From assembly GCA_032161045.1 (NCBI GenBank), contig JAVHTH010000013.1: a stretch of DNA of 64,000 bases; one strand, given 5' to 3'. The position numbers were made by a program, and so were the translations under genes. This document shows positions 1 to 9,714 of the stretch, piece after piece. Position 1 is the stretch's first letter. The number at the start of each line of letters is the position of its first letter. Origin of the DNA: Fervidibacter sinensis (GTDB lineage Bacteria > Armatimonadota > Fervidibacteria > Fervidibacterales > Fervidibacteraceae). A model generated the notes under the pieces. That model was given only the letters and a program-made list of their open reading frames with translations, made no database searches and was not told the origin of the DNA.

Positions 1-75
1 ATTTCGCTCACTTACCCAGACAATGTCATAGCGGAAGCAATGGAACGAATTAACAACGCACTCAGGCAGGGATGA
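1..75 (+). CDS. C-terminal end of a probable class I/II aminotransferase (partial)
   Basis: An open frame enters from the left edge and stops with TGA at 73-75, giving 24 residues that start ISLTYPDNVIAEAMERI. The pattern S-x(6)-I-x-E-A-M-x-R-I resembles the last helix of PLP-dependent class I/II aminotransferases (aspartate or LL-diaminopimelate type), which usually end in a form like SYAT-x(3)-I-x-EA-x-RI. No catalytic residue is in the window. The call rests only on this tail, so another protein with an amphipathic last helix is possible. Confidence 0.4.
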   Translation: MSLTYPDNVIAEAMERINNALRQG

Positions 76-124
76 ACTGAATTAGGCTGTTCCAAACGGG
101 TGGTTGTTGACCAAGTCACGCCTT

Positions 125-583
125 TTAGGTTTTCGCTTGTTGTAAGGCGCTTTGCCACTGTTCGTTTTCTTCGCTCGGTGCGGGGAGGAACCTGCCCCAC
201 GCACGGGCGTAAATGATCGCTTGGTCGTCGTGGATTTCGCTGGCGACCTCCAGTATTCGTCTTTGCCTTCGGACGAGATATCCGACAACTTCAACTGTTT
301 GTCCGACAGGCAAAGGTTTCAGGAAGCGGACAGTGATTTCAGAGGTGAGGGCGAACTGACCTGTCGCTGCGTAAATTGCCCAAACCATCGCTTCGTCCAA
401 AAGCGCAGTGAGAATTCCGCCGTGAACGATACCCGGAAAACCCACATGTTTTTCCGTTGGCGTGAAAGTCGCTCTAACAGTCCCATTGACAACCTTGAAT
501 CTAACTCCCAACCTTCCTAAGCGCGCCTCGCCACACACAAAGCATTGCTTGTAGTAGGGGAGCATCTGCTCGTTCTTCTCCAT
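125..583 (-). CDS. PaaI-type hotdog-fold thioesterase
   Basis: A 152-residue protein of the PaaI/YbgC-like acyl-CoA thioesterase group, which hydrolyses acyl-CoA esters in the cytoplasm. The N-terminal CFVCG followed by a 'LGVRF' segment, then GIVHGGILTALLDEAM (the HGG active-site loop and hotdog helix) and the strand 'TVRFLKPLPVGQTVEV', are the usual landmarks of this family. The start at 583 is chosen over the ATG at 604 because GGAGGTG lies just upstream of it. It is divergent from tuf, with the two start regions about 140 bp apart. The substrate cannot be told from the sequence. Confidence 0.85.
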   Translation of the reverse strand: MEKNEQMLPYYKQCFVCGEARLGRLGVRFKVVNGTVRATFTPTEKHVGFPGIVHGGILTALLDEAMVWAIYAATGQFALTSEITVRFLKPLPVGQTVEVVGYLVRRQRRILEVASEIHDDQAIIYARAWGRFLPAPSEENEQWQSALQQAKT

Positions 584-628
584 CACTTCCACCTCCACCA
601 TCAAAGGATAACGCTTTCTGTCAAAGAC

Positions 629-657
629 TTGACGCCGTGAAAATTCTTCGTTATAAT
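629..657 (+). promoter_or_regulatory. Consensus sigma-70 promoter of tuf
   Basis: TTGACG (629-634), 17-bp spacer, TATAAT (652-657). Spacing is ideal and the -10 box is a perfect match. It lies about 65 bp upstream of the tuf start, and an AAGGAGGAG ribosome binding site is at 706-714. This fits very high expression of a stand-alone elongation factor gene. Confidence 0.85.
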
Positions 658-723
658 GCCATGCGCCGCTGCAAAAAGGACAGCGAGAGAAAGCGCAATG
701 AGTGTAAGGAGGAGTGAACAGTC

Positions 724-1947
<1,224 letters not shown>

Positions 1948-1970
1948 GCTTGAACTTTAATCGGACGCTA

Positions 1971-2028
1971 AGGCAGGAACTCCGTCCATTGGCGAACCCC
2001 GATGGAGGTCGGAGTTCCTGCCTTTTTC
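1971..2028 (+). terminator. Rho-independent terminator of tuf
   Basis: AGGCAGGAACTCCG (1971-1984) and CGGAGTTCCTGCCT (2010-2023) form a 14-bp perfect stem with a 25-nt loop, followed by TTTTT. It ends 24 bp after the tuf stop. The loop holds GGCGAACCCCGATGG, so the unit may also derive from the local palindromic repeat stock. Confidence 0.85.
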
Positions 2029-2094
2029 GTTTTATGACCTGAAGTAAAAGCAGTTGCTTCAACTGGTTTACAACCATCCCAAACAAGGAACAGG

Positions 2095-4065
2095 CTACTC
2101 AATCACGACGACCTCGTTTGTTGGGAAGAAGAAGTGGATTAGCAGCAGGGTGAACAAGATGAAAGTGTTGCCAACTATCATGCCCATCATGAACGGACGG
2201 AAGAAATGCCACAGCTTGATGCCACCAAACCACATGACTAACGCTTTCGCAAGCCAGCCAAGTAACATGCTGAAACCGTAACGGTCACCGAACCAAGTGA
2301 CTGCGTTTGCCGCCGCAAATCCAAGCGGGTGAAATGGCCACCAGAAAAATTGCCAACGCATCCACGCAAGGAAAACCGTCGCAACCGCACCGCCGAGGAG
2401 AGAGACATAGTGCCATGTCGGCATCCTCAAGTCTTGGGCCAACCGAGTGAGGAAATCGTTAGCCAGCCATTGGGGATAACCTCGCGTCCACCATCCCATT
2501 TTCGGAACTGTCGTGGTGTATAGAATCCGCAGGCTTGTTGGGTGACAAACCAACATAGACACAACAGTTGAAGCCAGCATCAGTTTGAAAACTTGTTGTT
2601 GGTTTAACCCCTCCGATTGGGCGATTTTGAAGGCTTGGAGCGCTTGTGGTAGCAAACAAGTCGCTGAGTCGCTGAACTTTGAATGAACCATCGTCAACCC
2701 TGAAATGCTCGGTGCCCCAATTAAATCGCGACCGAAGAACCGCAAAAGGAAGTTAACCGGCGACGGAGTCCAGAAAACGAACAAGCCCGCCTCTGTGACC
2801 ATCCGAGCCGTCATAATTCGCCAGATGTAGTGGATAACGAACAAGGCAATCGCCCAATGAATTGCTGTGCTGAAACCCTTCGTCCACAGAACCAGAAAAA
2901 CGAAACAGACCAAAAGCAAGAGAAGCAAATGTCGGTATGGCAAAGGCGCAGCGTTCGGGTCGGGGCGGACTCCACGCCATGCTTGAATGAAAACATCGCG
3001 AAGATACAAGCGGGCAACCCACATTTGCAACCCGAAGAGAGCGAACAGCCCTCCAATGGTTTGCATCTCCAGAGGTTGTTGGTGATCTGTCAATCCCATC
3101 GCAGAACGGATAACCATTTGAACCCGACGGAAGACGAAAGCGAAGAACCAGAAACTGAAACCGACATCGGACGGAATCAGGTAGGTCACGCCGATCATGT
3201 CAAAGTAGATGTTGAAAGGCGTGTAGTTGAGGACATCCCAAGGTCTCCCTTGAAAGATTGCGCCCCAGTTCGGGTAGATGTTAATGTCGGGGAAGTATGG
3301 GAAGTAGATGTGGAGCGCTCGGAAAGTATAGACGAAAACCGGGATAATGAAGCCTGCCCAGAAAAGCAAATTTCGTCCCATCGCGGTCAAGCGTTTTTCG
3401 TCGGCAACTTCCACCGGGACTTGAGCCAGCGGGAAAGACAATTTCTCATGCTCAACCCACTGTTTGCGAAGCAGTGCAGCGATGAGGATGTGGGAAACGA
3501 ACAGAGCCAAGTAGAACAAAGTCCACAAAGCAAGCGGCAAAACCCAAGGTTGCCAAGGAATTCGTCCGCCCTCAGGCATACCTTCAAAAACCCAAGCGAT
3601 GACACCGCTCCTTGGGTCTTTTGAAGGCAACGCCCAGTCAGGGATGTATTGCAGCCAATTCAGACCTTCGTATTGAAGGAGTGCTGGCATGTTCCTCGGG
3701 CTTGAATAGTAGACAGGCGAGACTAAGCCCAAGTAGAGGTAATTAGAGAACTGCTGCCCGGGAATGCCGGTCATGATGAGAACGATGCAGTAGATGAAGA
3801 GCAGTTCAGTTCGGCTGAAAAGTGCTTTGCCAAAAAAGCGACGCCAAACTGGATTGATGAGAGCAAGAAGCATGACTGGGAAGAGGGCACAGCGGGGCAA
3901 ATGTCCTGTCCCAATTAGGTCGTAACGCAGGAAGGCTGAATAGCAACCAGCAACGGAAATCCCGATGACGAGCAAGAAGCCTATGACTACAGCCTTGACA
4001 GTTACACTTGCGATCTCTTCAGCAGGTCTCCTTTCAACCTTGACTTGCCATTCTCGCATTGCCAT
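2095..4065 (-). CDS. Large polytopic membrane protein, DUF6785/DUF6784-like (paralogue 1)
   Basis: A 656-residue protein with a dozen or more hydrophobic segments in the inner membrane. It is one of three paralogues here (also 18322-20325 and 25352-27322). They share a cytosolic loop motif RKQWVEHEKLSFPLAQVP (residues 200-217 here), and a C-terminal block HPLG-x(10)-W...LLGWLAKA...R/YGG...RPF-x-G. I assign it to the DUF6785/DUF6784 family from memory of that architecture; function is unknown, and a transporter role (the topology recalls oligopeptide transporters) is only a guess. The gene is preceded by an in-frame ATG GGC GAT TGA with a far better ribosome binding site (4087-4109), see findings. 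Upstream on the same strand is the DUF456 gene. Confidence 0.8.
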   Translation of the reverse strand: MAMREWQVKVERRPAEEIASVTVKAVVIGFLLVIGISVAGCYSAFLRYDLIGTGHLPRCALFPVMLLALINPVWRRFFGKALFSRTELLFIYCIVLIMTGIPGQQFSNYLYLGLVSPVYYSSPRNMPALLQYEGLNWLQYIPDWALPSKDPRSGVIAWVFEGMPEGGRIPWQPWVLPLALWTLFYLALFVSHILIAALLRKQWVEHEKLSFPLAQVPVEVADEKRLTAMGRNLLFWAGFIIPVFVYTFRALHIYFPYFPDINIYPNWGAIFQGRPWDVLNYTPFNIYFDMIGVTYLIPSDVGFSFWFFAFVFRRVQMVIRSAMGLTDHQQPLEMQTIGGLFALFGLQMWVARLYLRDVFIQAWRGVRPDPNAAPLPYRHLLLLLLVCFVFLVLWTKGFSTAIHWAIALFVIHYIWRIMTARMVTEAGLFVFWTPSPVNFLLRFFGRDLIGAPSISGLTMVHSKFSDSATCLLPQALQAFKIAQSEGLNQQQVFKLMLASTVVSMLVCHPTSLRILYTTTVPKMGWWTRGYPQWLANDFLTRLAQDLRMPTWHYVSLLGGAVATVFLAWMRWQFFWWPFHPLGFAAANAVTWFGDRYGFSMLLGWLAKALVMWFGGIKLWHFFRPFMMGMIVGNTFILFTLLLIHFFFPTNEVVVIE

Positions 4066-4086
4066 ACCGTTTTGGGCGTTTGCGTT

Positions 4087-4109
4087 TCAATCGCCCATAC
4101 ACCTCCTCC
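4087..4109 (-). promoter_or_regulatory. Strong ribosome binding site with interrupted start (ATG GGC GAT TGA)
   Basis: On the minus strand GGAGGAGG is followed by TGT and then ATG GGC GAT TGA; this ATG (4098-4096) is in frame with the downstream start at 4065 but hits TGA after three codons. It is either a mini-ORF leader or a nonsense mutation in an N-terminal extension. GGGCG and CGCCC in the same stretch could form a hairpin that brings the ribosome binding site closer to the ATG at 4065. Confidence 0.5.
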
Positions 4110-4198
4110 GCTCCGAGAGTTTAATAGGCGCACATCCATTATGTCGCATGATATCGGAGTCAAAGATGAAGCAAAGACATGCGAACAAATTATTCGCA

Positions 4199-4723
4199 CT
4201 ACCAAACCAAACTCACAAGCCAACCGATCCATCCCAACTTGACAAACATACCAAGCAACCGTCCCACAACTGTCCCAAGTGCAGCGCGCGATGCTTCATT
4301 GTGAGGGCGATTGTGTTGTTGTCGCTCCCACCAATAGACAGCGAAGTAACTTCCCACGAACGCTCCCAAAATGCCGAGCAACGCCGAACCTAAAAATCCG
4401 CCAACACCACCAACAGTCCCACCAAGCATAGCCCCGCCAAAACCACCAAGCCATGCCATCAGCACACTGCCCTTGCTCGCCCCAAACCGCTTGACCAAAA
4501 AGCCAGATAACAGGTTATCTGCAAGTTCAACGACCAAACATCCAGCAAAGGTGCCGAGCAATATCCACACTGAAATAACGGTGAAACGACCTATGAGGGC
4601 GTAAATGAGAAGTCCAAGCCAAGCAATAAAGGTTCCCGGCAAGCCCAGTATGACAGCGAGGGCACCGACAAGAGCCAACAGGGTGACGAACACCTTGAGC
4701 AAAACCATCCAGTCCATCCTCAT
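4199..4723 (-). CDS. DUF456 family membrane protein
   Basis: A 174-residue integral membrane protein with the DUF456 signature: an N-terminal hydrophobic pair with GLPGTFIAWLGLLIYAL, then ELADNLLSGFLVKRFGASKGS and a long glycine-rich membrane segment (GGFGGAMLGGTVGGVGG). The family has no established function. The ATG at 4723 abuts the TGA of the upstream gene (4724-4726), so the two are translationally coupled. Confidence 0.85.
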   Translation of the reverse strand: MRMDWMVLLKVFVTLLALVGALAVILGLPGTFIAWLGLLIYALIGRFTVISVWILLGTFAGCLVVELADNLLSGFLVKRFGASKGSVLMAWLGGFGGAMLGGTVGGVGGFLGSALLGILGAFVGSYFAVYWWERQQHNRPHNEASRAALGTVVGRLLGMFVKLGWIGWLVSLVW

Positions 4724-5530
4724 TCACTCCGTCGCCCCAATGAGTTCGTCAAGCCGAACAAATCTCAATTTCACGGAAATTTTCCACTCATCGCCAGCCT
4801 TCATTTCCCTCGTCGTAATTCCGTCGCACCAAGCGAAGAAAATTCCACCCGAACCGGTCGGGTTGGCGTGTATGAAGACATTGTCAAGGTCGTCAAGTTT
4901 TGTGTCTTTCAAAGTTAAAGCAAGTGCCCATCCTGTTTCGGGATTGCAAATCCCAAGTTTCGGTTCACTTGTGTCAAGTGGATTGTGAGCCGATTGGAAC
5001 ACTCTGCCTTCATATTTGGTTTCGGCGAAAAGCCAACCCTTTCGGGTGCGGGCAAACCATTCGGGCGCACCAACGAAATTCAACATCGTCGCGAGGAAAC
5101 CGTGCATGGAACGGAAATCGCGCTCGGCAACTAAAACAATTTCCACTGTTACCTCATCAGGTGCGAACCTATGGGCGACATGATACTTCAAACCACACGA
5201 TTGACCTTGACGGTCCTTTAAACGCCCTTCAACAGTCACGACTTTCTCACCATCGGAGGTTTGTTCGCTAACTCTCGGTTCCTGTTCGTTCTGGCTCCCG
5301 ACAAGTTCGTATCGGTCGGGTTTCAAAATTCCCCAGTCGGTGTAAATTGCCATCCCAGTAATTCTTGGCGCTTCCAAATTGGGTAGGCACAAAAGGCTTA
5401 AAAGTCCTCCAGATTGTCGCTGGAAGGAAAAGAGCCATTGAGTTTGAACGGCTTCGGGTTTTCGGTTTAACGCGAACGAAATAGTTGCAACAAGTGCTAA
5501 AACGATCGCTGGAATCCAAACTCGCCTCAT
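4724..5530 (-). CDS. Hypothetical secreted or membrane-anchored protein
   Basis: About 268 residues. The N-terminus MRRVWIPAIVLALVATISFAL is an uncleaved or cleaved export signal; the rest is rich in beta strands with no transmembrane segment. I recognise no family; the 'FARTRKGWLFAETKYEGR' region and an end with 'GDEWKISVKLRFV' suggest a beta-sandwich of the kind seen in carbohydrate-processing accessory proteins, but this is weak. Start 5530 is preferred over GTG 5539 because GAGGTG sits 6 nt upstream. It directly precedes and couples to the DUF456 gene. Confidence 0.7.
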   Translation of the reverse strand: MRRVWIPAIVLALVATISFALNRKPEAVQTQWLFSFQRQSGGLLSLLCLPNLEAPRITGMAIYTDWGILKPDRYELVGSQNEQEPRVSEQTSDGEKVVTVEGRLKDRQGQSCGLKYHVAHRFAPDEVTVEIVLVAERDFRSMHGFLATMLNFVGAPEWFARTRKGWLFAETKYEGRVFQSAHNPLDTSEPKLGICNPETGWALALTLKDTKLDDLDNVFIHANPTGSGGIFFAWCDGITTREMKAGDEWKISVKLRFVRLDELIGATE

Positions 5531-5685
5531 CTCGCACACCTCTCAAGCGGCTTCTTCGTTCACCCTTTTTCATGCGATGGGAATTACCCTTTTCTCAAAG
5601 TTTGTTGCGAGGAAGATGCTTACGATGTCAGTTCAGCCGATGATTGCTGCAAAAAAACGAATGCCGAATTATCGGCGATTTTCGC

Positions 5686-6072
5686 CTACCATCTCAACTT
5701 TTTCTCCGAGGTCGCACTGATTTCCCACCAGTAAATCCCGTCAGTGGTAATTTTCACGATCCTTCCCATTCGTTTCGCCTTCGTATTGAAATCTTTGTGC
5801 CTCATGAACCGCCTCACGAACTCGGCTACCTGACTTTCACTAATGTCAAGGACGACGATGCAGTAGTTGGGATGGCAAAACTTGCGGCGGTAGAAGCCTA
5901 AGTCAAGGGTGAAAAAGGTTGGCTGTCGCAAAGAGTGCAAAAGCGGGATTATATGCTCCTCATCGCTCATGCCTCCCCAACCAAAATCGTAACCAATTTG
6001 ACGAACATGAATGCCCCATTCCAGCAACTTGAGCCGTTGGAAATCTGGAATTTGTTCGTCCAAGATATTCAC
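5686..6072 (-). CDS. DUF5615-type PIN-like protein, probable toxin
   Basis: 128 residues. It starts with NILDEQIPDFQRLKLLEWG, has 'SDEEHIIPLLHSLRQPTFFTLDLGFYRR' with the acidic residues spaced as in the PIN-like DUF5615 fold, and ends with a short beta segment. Such proteins are thought to be RNases and usually pair with a DUF433 antitoxin, as here. The start is GTG, overlapping the TGA of the DUF433 gene by 4 bp (GTGA), the typical arrangement of a toxin translated by coupling. Confidence 0.75.
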   Translation of the reverse strand: MNILDEQIPDFQRLKLLEWGIHVRQIGYDFGWGGMSDEEHIIPLLHSLRQPTFFTLDLGFYRRKFCHPNYCIVVLDISESQVAEFVRRFMRHKDFNTKAKRMGRIVKITTDGIYWWEISATSEKKLRW

Positions 6073-6332
6073 GCGGCTTTCGCCTCCGCCACCTTTGCCC
6101 TCCGCCTATTGGTGCTTCTTTCAAGTGCTTCTTTGGCTAATAGAACAGCCTCAGCGATGTGGTCTCTCGTTATCCGATTGTGAAACTCACGGCAAATTTC
6201 ATCCCAATCCATCCCTCTCGCGACCATGTTGAGGACGACGGAGACAAGAATTCTTGTGCCCTTGAAGGTCAAAGCACCGTGACAAATTTTCGGGTCACTG
6301 ACGATGTATTTCCCATACTCCTTGCGCTTCAT
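6069..6332 (-). CDS. DUF433 domain protein, probable antitoxin
   Basis: 87 residues with the DUF433 pattern: 'YIVSDPKICHGALTFKGTRI' followed by a helix-turn-helix 'MVARGMDWDEICREFHNRITRDHIAEAVLLAKEAL'. It probably binds DNA and neutralises the downstream PIN-like protein. Start 6332 has GAGGTGAT upstream; the GTG at 6341 lies inside that ribosome binding site. The C-terminus is Arg/Ala-rich. Confidence 0.85.
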   Translation of the reverse strand: MKRKEYGKYIVSDPKICHGALTFKGTRILVSVVLNMVARGMDWDEICREFHNRITRDHIAEAVLLAKEALERSTNRRRAKVAEAKAA

Positions 6333-6369
6333 TCTCATCACCTCGCCGAGATTTTAACCCATTTTGCGT

Positions 6370-7980
6370 TCAACAGTCCGAAAGGGCAACACCACCGCCT
6401 GCAGGGTCGGAAGCACCAACCCACTTGTCACCGCTTCGCATCGCCAGTTGCACTAAAGCGACACCACCGTAACTTTGTGGGAACTTGACACAAGGTTGCC
6501 CTCGCCTTTGAACTTCCTCAAGAACCCAAGATGGGATTCTGGCTTGACACTCAATTTCGTGAACCTGTGCATCAAACCTCGGTGCCGAAACTGCTTCAAA
6601 CGGTGACATTTCAAATTCAACGACATTCAGCAAAACTTGAACGATGCCGCTGACTATCCTTGCACCGCCTGGCGCCCCAAGGACAAGGAACGGTTCGCCG
6701 TCTTTGAAAACAATGGTCGGCGACATGCCCGAAATTCTCGCTTTGCCAGGAGCAATTGAGTTTGGATGACCCGGCAAAGGGTGGAAACCAACCATTGCGT
6801 TGTTGAGCATAAAGCCCGTCCCGCGAGGAATAACACCAGATGAGGAACCAAGGGTGTGGGTTAAAGCAACGATGTTGCCCTCCCCGTCAATCACTGTGAT
6901 GTGAGTTGTGCCGTGCGGCTCACTTACCCCGACTCTCGGAACTGTCAATACCTCGCCCTTTTCAATCCGTTCACTCCATTTTCGGTTGTGATCTTCGGAA
7001 AGCAACATCTCAACAGGGACATCTACAAACTCTGGGTCACCGTGGAAGAGAACTTTGTCGGTGAATGCAGCCTTGAACGCCTGTGCGACGGTGAATAAAT
7101 ACTCGGGCGTATTGTGTCCCATCCGTTTCAGTTCAAATCCCTCCAAAATTTTCAGGATTTGCAAAACCGCCAAACCACCTGCTGGCAAGGGTGCGGAGAA
7201 GATTTCAAGGTTTCGGTAAGTGGCGCGGAGAGGTTCGTGCCAACGAACCCGATAGTTTTCCAAATCACCGCGCGTTATGTGCCCACCGTGAGTTTCCAAA
7301 TCTGCCACGATTGCAGAAGCAATTGCACCCCGGTAGAACTCCTCAAACCCGTGTCTTGCTAACCTCTCCAATGTCCGAGCCAAATCTGGGTTTCGCAATA
7401 TCTCGCCCGCCTCGTAAGGGGAACCGTTGGGTTTCAAGAAGATGCGGTGTGCCTCAGGGGAAAATTGCAAGCGTTGCAGTAGTGAAGGGCGCTCCGGAAA
7501 GCGTTCGCGAGTCTTCCAAGTTCGCGCCAATTCCGCCGTGACAACGAAACCCTCCGAAGCAACGCAAATTGCCGGCTGCATAACTTTTTCCCAAGACCAA
7601 GTTCCATATCTTGCCAGCAACTCGTATAAGCCAGCAACTGTGCCCGGGACTCCAACAGATTGAGCGCCTACATCGTTGACAGCATCTTTCAAAAAGAAAC
7701 CAAACCCATCAGGGGCTTCCCGGATAACTTTGTCAGCCCACATATCTGGTTTTGCTTTGCTTCCAGCCCTTGCGTGAAAAGCGAGGCAGTGAACTTGTTT
7801 CGTTTTTGCTTCGTAAATGAGGGCAACTCCGAATCCACCGATCCCGCACATTTGGGGGTCAACAACACCTTGAACCAACGCAGCAGTCACAGCCGCATCA
7901 GCAGCGTTTCCACCTTGCCTAAGCACCTTGACACCCTCTTCAACAGCCAAAACCTGTGGCGCAACAACTAACCCACCCAT
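6370..7980 (-). CDS. ggt: Gamma-glutamyltransferase family protein
   Basis: 536 residues of the N-terminal-nucleophile gamma-glutamyltransferase family, which cleaves gamma-glutamyl bonds (for example of glutathione) or transfers the group. Clear landmarks are 'LRQGGNAADAAVTAALVQGVVDPQMCGIGGFG' near the N-terminus and GTTHITVIDGEGNIVALT, in which Thr358 is the predicted autoprocessing site and nucleophile, then 'RGTGFMLNNAM' and 'PTIVFKDGEPFLVLGAPGGARI'. No signal peptide is visible, so it may be a cytoplasmic member. AGGAGGG precedes the ATG. Proteins of this size without a signal also include cephalosporin-acylase-like relatives. Confidence 0.92.
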   Translation of the reverse strand: MGGLVVAPQVLAVEEGVKVLRQGGNAADAAVTAALVQGVVDPQMCGIGGFGVALIYEAKTKQVHCLAFHARAGSKAKPDMWADKVIREAPDGFGFFLKDAVNDVGAQSVGVPGTVAGLYELLARYGTWSWEKVMQPAICVASEGFVVTAELARTWKTRERFPERPSLLQRLQFSPEAHRIFLKPNGSPYEAGEILRNPDLARTLERLARHGFEEFYRGAIASAIVADLETHGGHITRGDLENYRVRWHEPLRATYRNLEIFSAPLPAGGLAVLQILKILEGFELKRMGHNTPEYLFTVAQAFKAAFTDKVLFHGDPEFVDVPVEMLLSEDHNRKWSERIEKGEVLTVPRVGVSEPHGTTHITVIDGEGNIVALTHTLGSSSGVIPRGTGFMLNNAMVGFHPLPGHPNSIAPGKARISGMSPTIVFKDGEPFLVLGAPGGARIVSGIVQVLLNVVEFEMSPFEAVSAPRFDAQVHEIECQARIPSWVLEEVQRRGQPCVKFPQSYGGVALVQLAMRSGDKWVGASDPAGGGVALSDC

Positions 7981-8024
7981 TGAACATCCCTCCTGCCCAT
8001 GAAGATTTCGCTCTTCTGCTGGGT

Positions 8025-8771
8025 TTAATCTTTCTTCTCGCTTTGCTGTTTTTCGCCTTCTTCGGTTTGCTCCCGTTCTGAACCCTCAGTCACTGCCCTC
8101 AAACCCTGTTCGGCAAGCAAGTCGCGGTATCGCTTCAGGTCAACGAGGAGTTGCTCCAATCTGGCAATCAATTGGTCAAGGACGGCAATTCCATGAGTTG
8201 CCTCGTAAACTTCAAATTCACCCAAGGCAACATATCGGTCGCTCCCGTGGTTGCTCAAGATGCGAAGTTTGACGAAACGGGCTTCGGTGGGGATGAAGTA
8301 AAACTCTTGGCGCTGCTTTTCGTTACGAAGGGTTCCAATGAGCACCAACTTCCAAGTCGCCTTATCGGGATCGGGGTCAGTTGTGACCCAAATTTCAAAG
8401 TCGCGGGCTGCGCGCCCAATAAAGGTTGGGTCAGGGATTGTTGGGTCAAGGACAACCTTGTTGATGAGTTTTACCTCGCGGTTGCGAAACGCGAAAATGA
8501 TTTCCTGAGGGAACTTTGCCTCTTTTGAAGCCCAACCGTTCGTGCCCGTTTGGGGCAACCTTCCGTCCCAAACTGTGCCATCAATCAAGTTTTTCACGCT
8601 CCAATTTTCTTCGTCCAATTGGCTCGTGAATTTGACAATTGTCCCCCCATTTGCTGCGGCAACCAAATTCACTGTGCCCGAAAGAACCAAAGGCTTGGAA
8701 GGTTGCTTTGTCTGAGTTTGCGCGCAAATGAAACTTGTCAACGCCCCTATGACCAACCAAACCCAACGCAT
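8025..8771 (-). CDS. Secreted discoidin (F5/8 type C)-like protein with coiled-coil tail
   Basis: 248 residues. An N-terminal signal MRWVWLVIGALTSFICAQ is followed by a jelly-roll domain with 'NLIDGTVWDG', 'FAFRNREVKLINKVVLDP', 'DFEIWVTTDPDP' and 'EARFVKLRILSNHGSDRYVALGEFEVY', the pattern of a discoidin carbohydrate-binding domain. The last 60 residues are heptad-like ('VLDQLIARLEQLLVDLKRYRDLLAEQ') and end in a Glu/Lys-rich tail. Probably extracellular or periplasmic; no catalytic domain. It follows its own 5' region and lies upstream of ggt. Confidence 0.75.
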   Translation of the reverse strand: MRWVWLVIGALTSFICAQTQTKQPSKPLVLSGTVNLVAAANGGTIVKFTSQLDEENWSVKNLIDGTVWDGRLPQTGTNGWASKEAKFPQEIIFAFRNREVKLINKVVLDPTIPDPTFIGRAARDFEIWVTTDPDPDKATWKLVLIGTLRNEKQRQEFYFIPTEARFVKLRILSNHGSDRYVALGEFEVYEATHGIAVLDQLIARLEQLLVDLKRYRDLLAEQGLRAVTEGSEREQTEEGEKQQSEKKD

Positions 8772-9288
8772 AACACTTCACCCCTTTGAGCAGTCACTTG
8801 GTCACACAAAATTTTTTGCCATGCCGAAAGTTTAGGTCAATTGACAGTAAAGTGCTTTCCGACCTTCAAGAGTATCTTCTGATGCGCCGTTTCGCTTTCT
8901 TGTGCCGTTTTTTTTTCTTTTCGGTGTCATTCGGAGGGTGCGTCTCCTGACGCCACCGTTTTTTCGCGCCGTTTTTTCATCGGTCTCGGAGAGCGAATCT
9001 ACTGATACGCTGCTTCGTCTTTCTTGCTCCAACTTTTCCTTCTTTTTCGGCTACTTAGGAGAGCAGCCCTCCGAAATAGCCGAACTAACGACTTGCTGAA
9101 CTCCTTCGTCCCGCGCCTTAAGTCACTCGCTCTGTCCACGCAAGGAAACAAACCCTGACGCTACCAATTTGCTGGATTGCTAACATGCCGATTTGCCCAT
9201 CTGCCGACCTGCCGATTTGCCGACTTGCCTTTGCAGTTAGGAATGTGTCAAGATGAAAGGTGGCACGAACACTTTGGAGGCGATAAGA
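8772..9288. repeat. Intergenic repeat cluster (diverged 55-70 bp array plus 8-bp tandem repeats)
   Basis: No gene is supported here. Four degenerate units start near 8866, 8931, 8986 and 9056, each with the pattern GGAG-R-G-Y-G...CTCCTGA-x-GC-C followed by a T-rich part; they resemble the singletons at 14594, 52942 and 63893. From about 9187 to 9230 an 8-bp unit GCCGATTT / GCCGACCT / GCCGACTT is tandemly repeated five to six times. Confidence 0.65.
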
Positions 9289-9714
9289 ATGCCTGAAGCA
9301 CAACCTTCACTGGGAGTTGCTTTGCTTTTGCTTGTCATGATTGCGGGCGGGATCACAGGGTTAATGTGGGAGGTCTTTGCGTTTGCGAGGAAAAGGACCA
9401 TACTGTCGCCTAAAAGGTTTGCATGGCGCATTGTCGGGTGGGTTCTAATCATCGCTGTCTTCTTTGGCATGTTCTTAGGGGCGTATCTCATCCGCTTCGC
9501 TGAGCCCCGCACTGCTGCCCTTTACTGGTCACTCTTCATTGCTTTCGCCGTCTTGACAGTTGCTTTCTTGGTCGTCATGGCTTATCAAGATTGGCGGTGG
9601 CTTATGAGCGAGCAATTCAAGCGAAAGGTTGACCTTTACCACCAACTTGGTGAGGAACTGAAGAAACTGGCTCAGGAAAAGCCATCGCCCGAAGGTGATG
9701 GTCGTGAGCAGTGA
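9289..9714 (+). CDS. Small membrane protein of unknown function
   Basis: 141 residues with three hydrophobic helices ('LGVALLLLVMIAGGITGLMW', 'IVGWVLIIAVFFGMFLGAYLI', 'LYWSLFIAFAVLTVAFLVVMA') and a charged C-terminal tail of about 40 residues. The start at 9289 is chosen because TTGGAGGCG lies 6 nt upstream; the in-frame ATG at 9253 has none. It overlaps ribD by about 10 bp, so the two are likely co-transcribed. No family recognised. Confidence 0.7.
   Translation: MPEAQPSLGVALLLLVMIAGGITGLMWEVFAFARKRTILSPKRFAWRIVGWVLIIAVFFGMFLGAYLIRFAEPRTAALYWSLFIAFAVLTVAFLVVMAYQDWRWLMSEQFKRKVDLYHQLGEELKKLAQEKPSPEGDGREQ

Noticed and set aside
2830..3624. Plus-strand open frame of 264 codons
   Set aside because: Antisense shadow of the DUF6785-like paralogue 1; polar, Glu/Arg-rich translation typical of a reversed membrane protein.
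9230..9700. FMN riboswitch upstream of ribD
   Set aside because: No conserved FMN element is visible; ribD overlaps the preceding small membrane protein gene.
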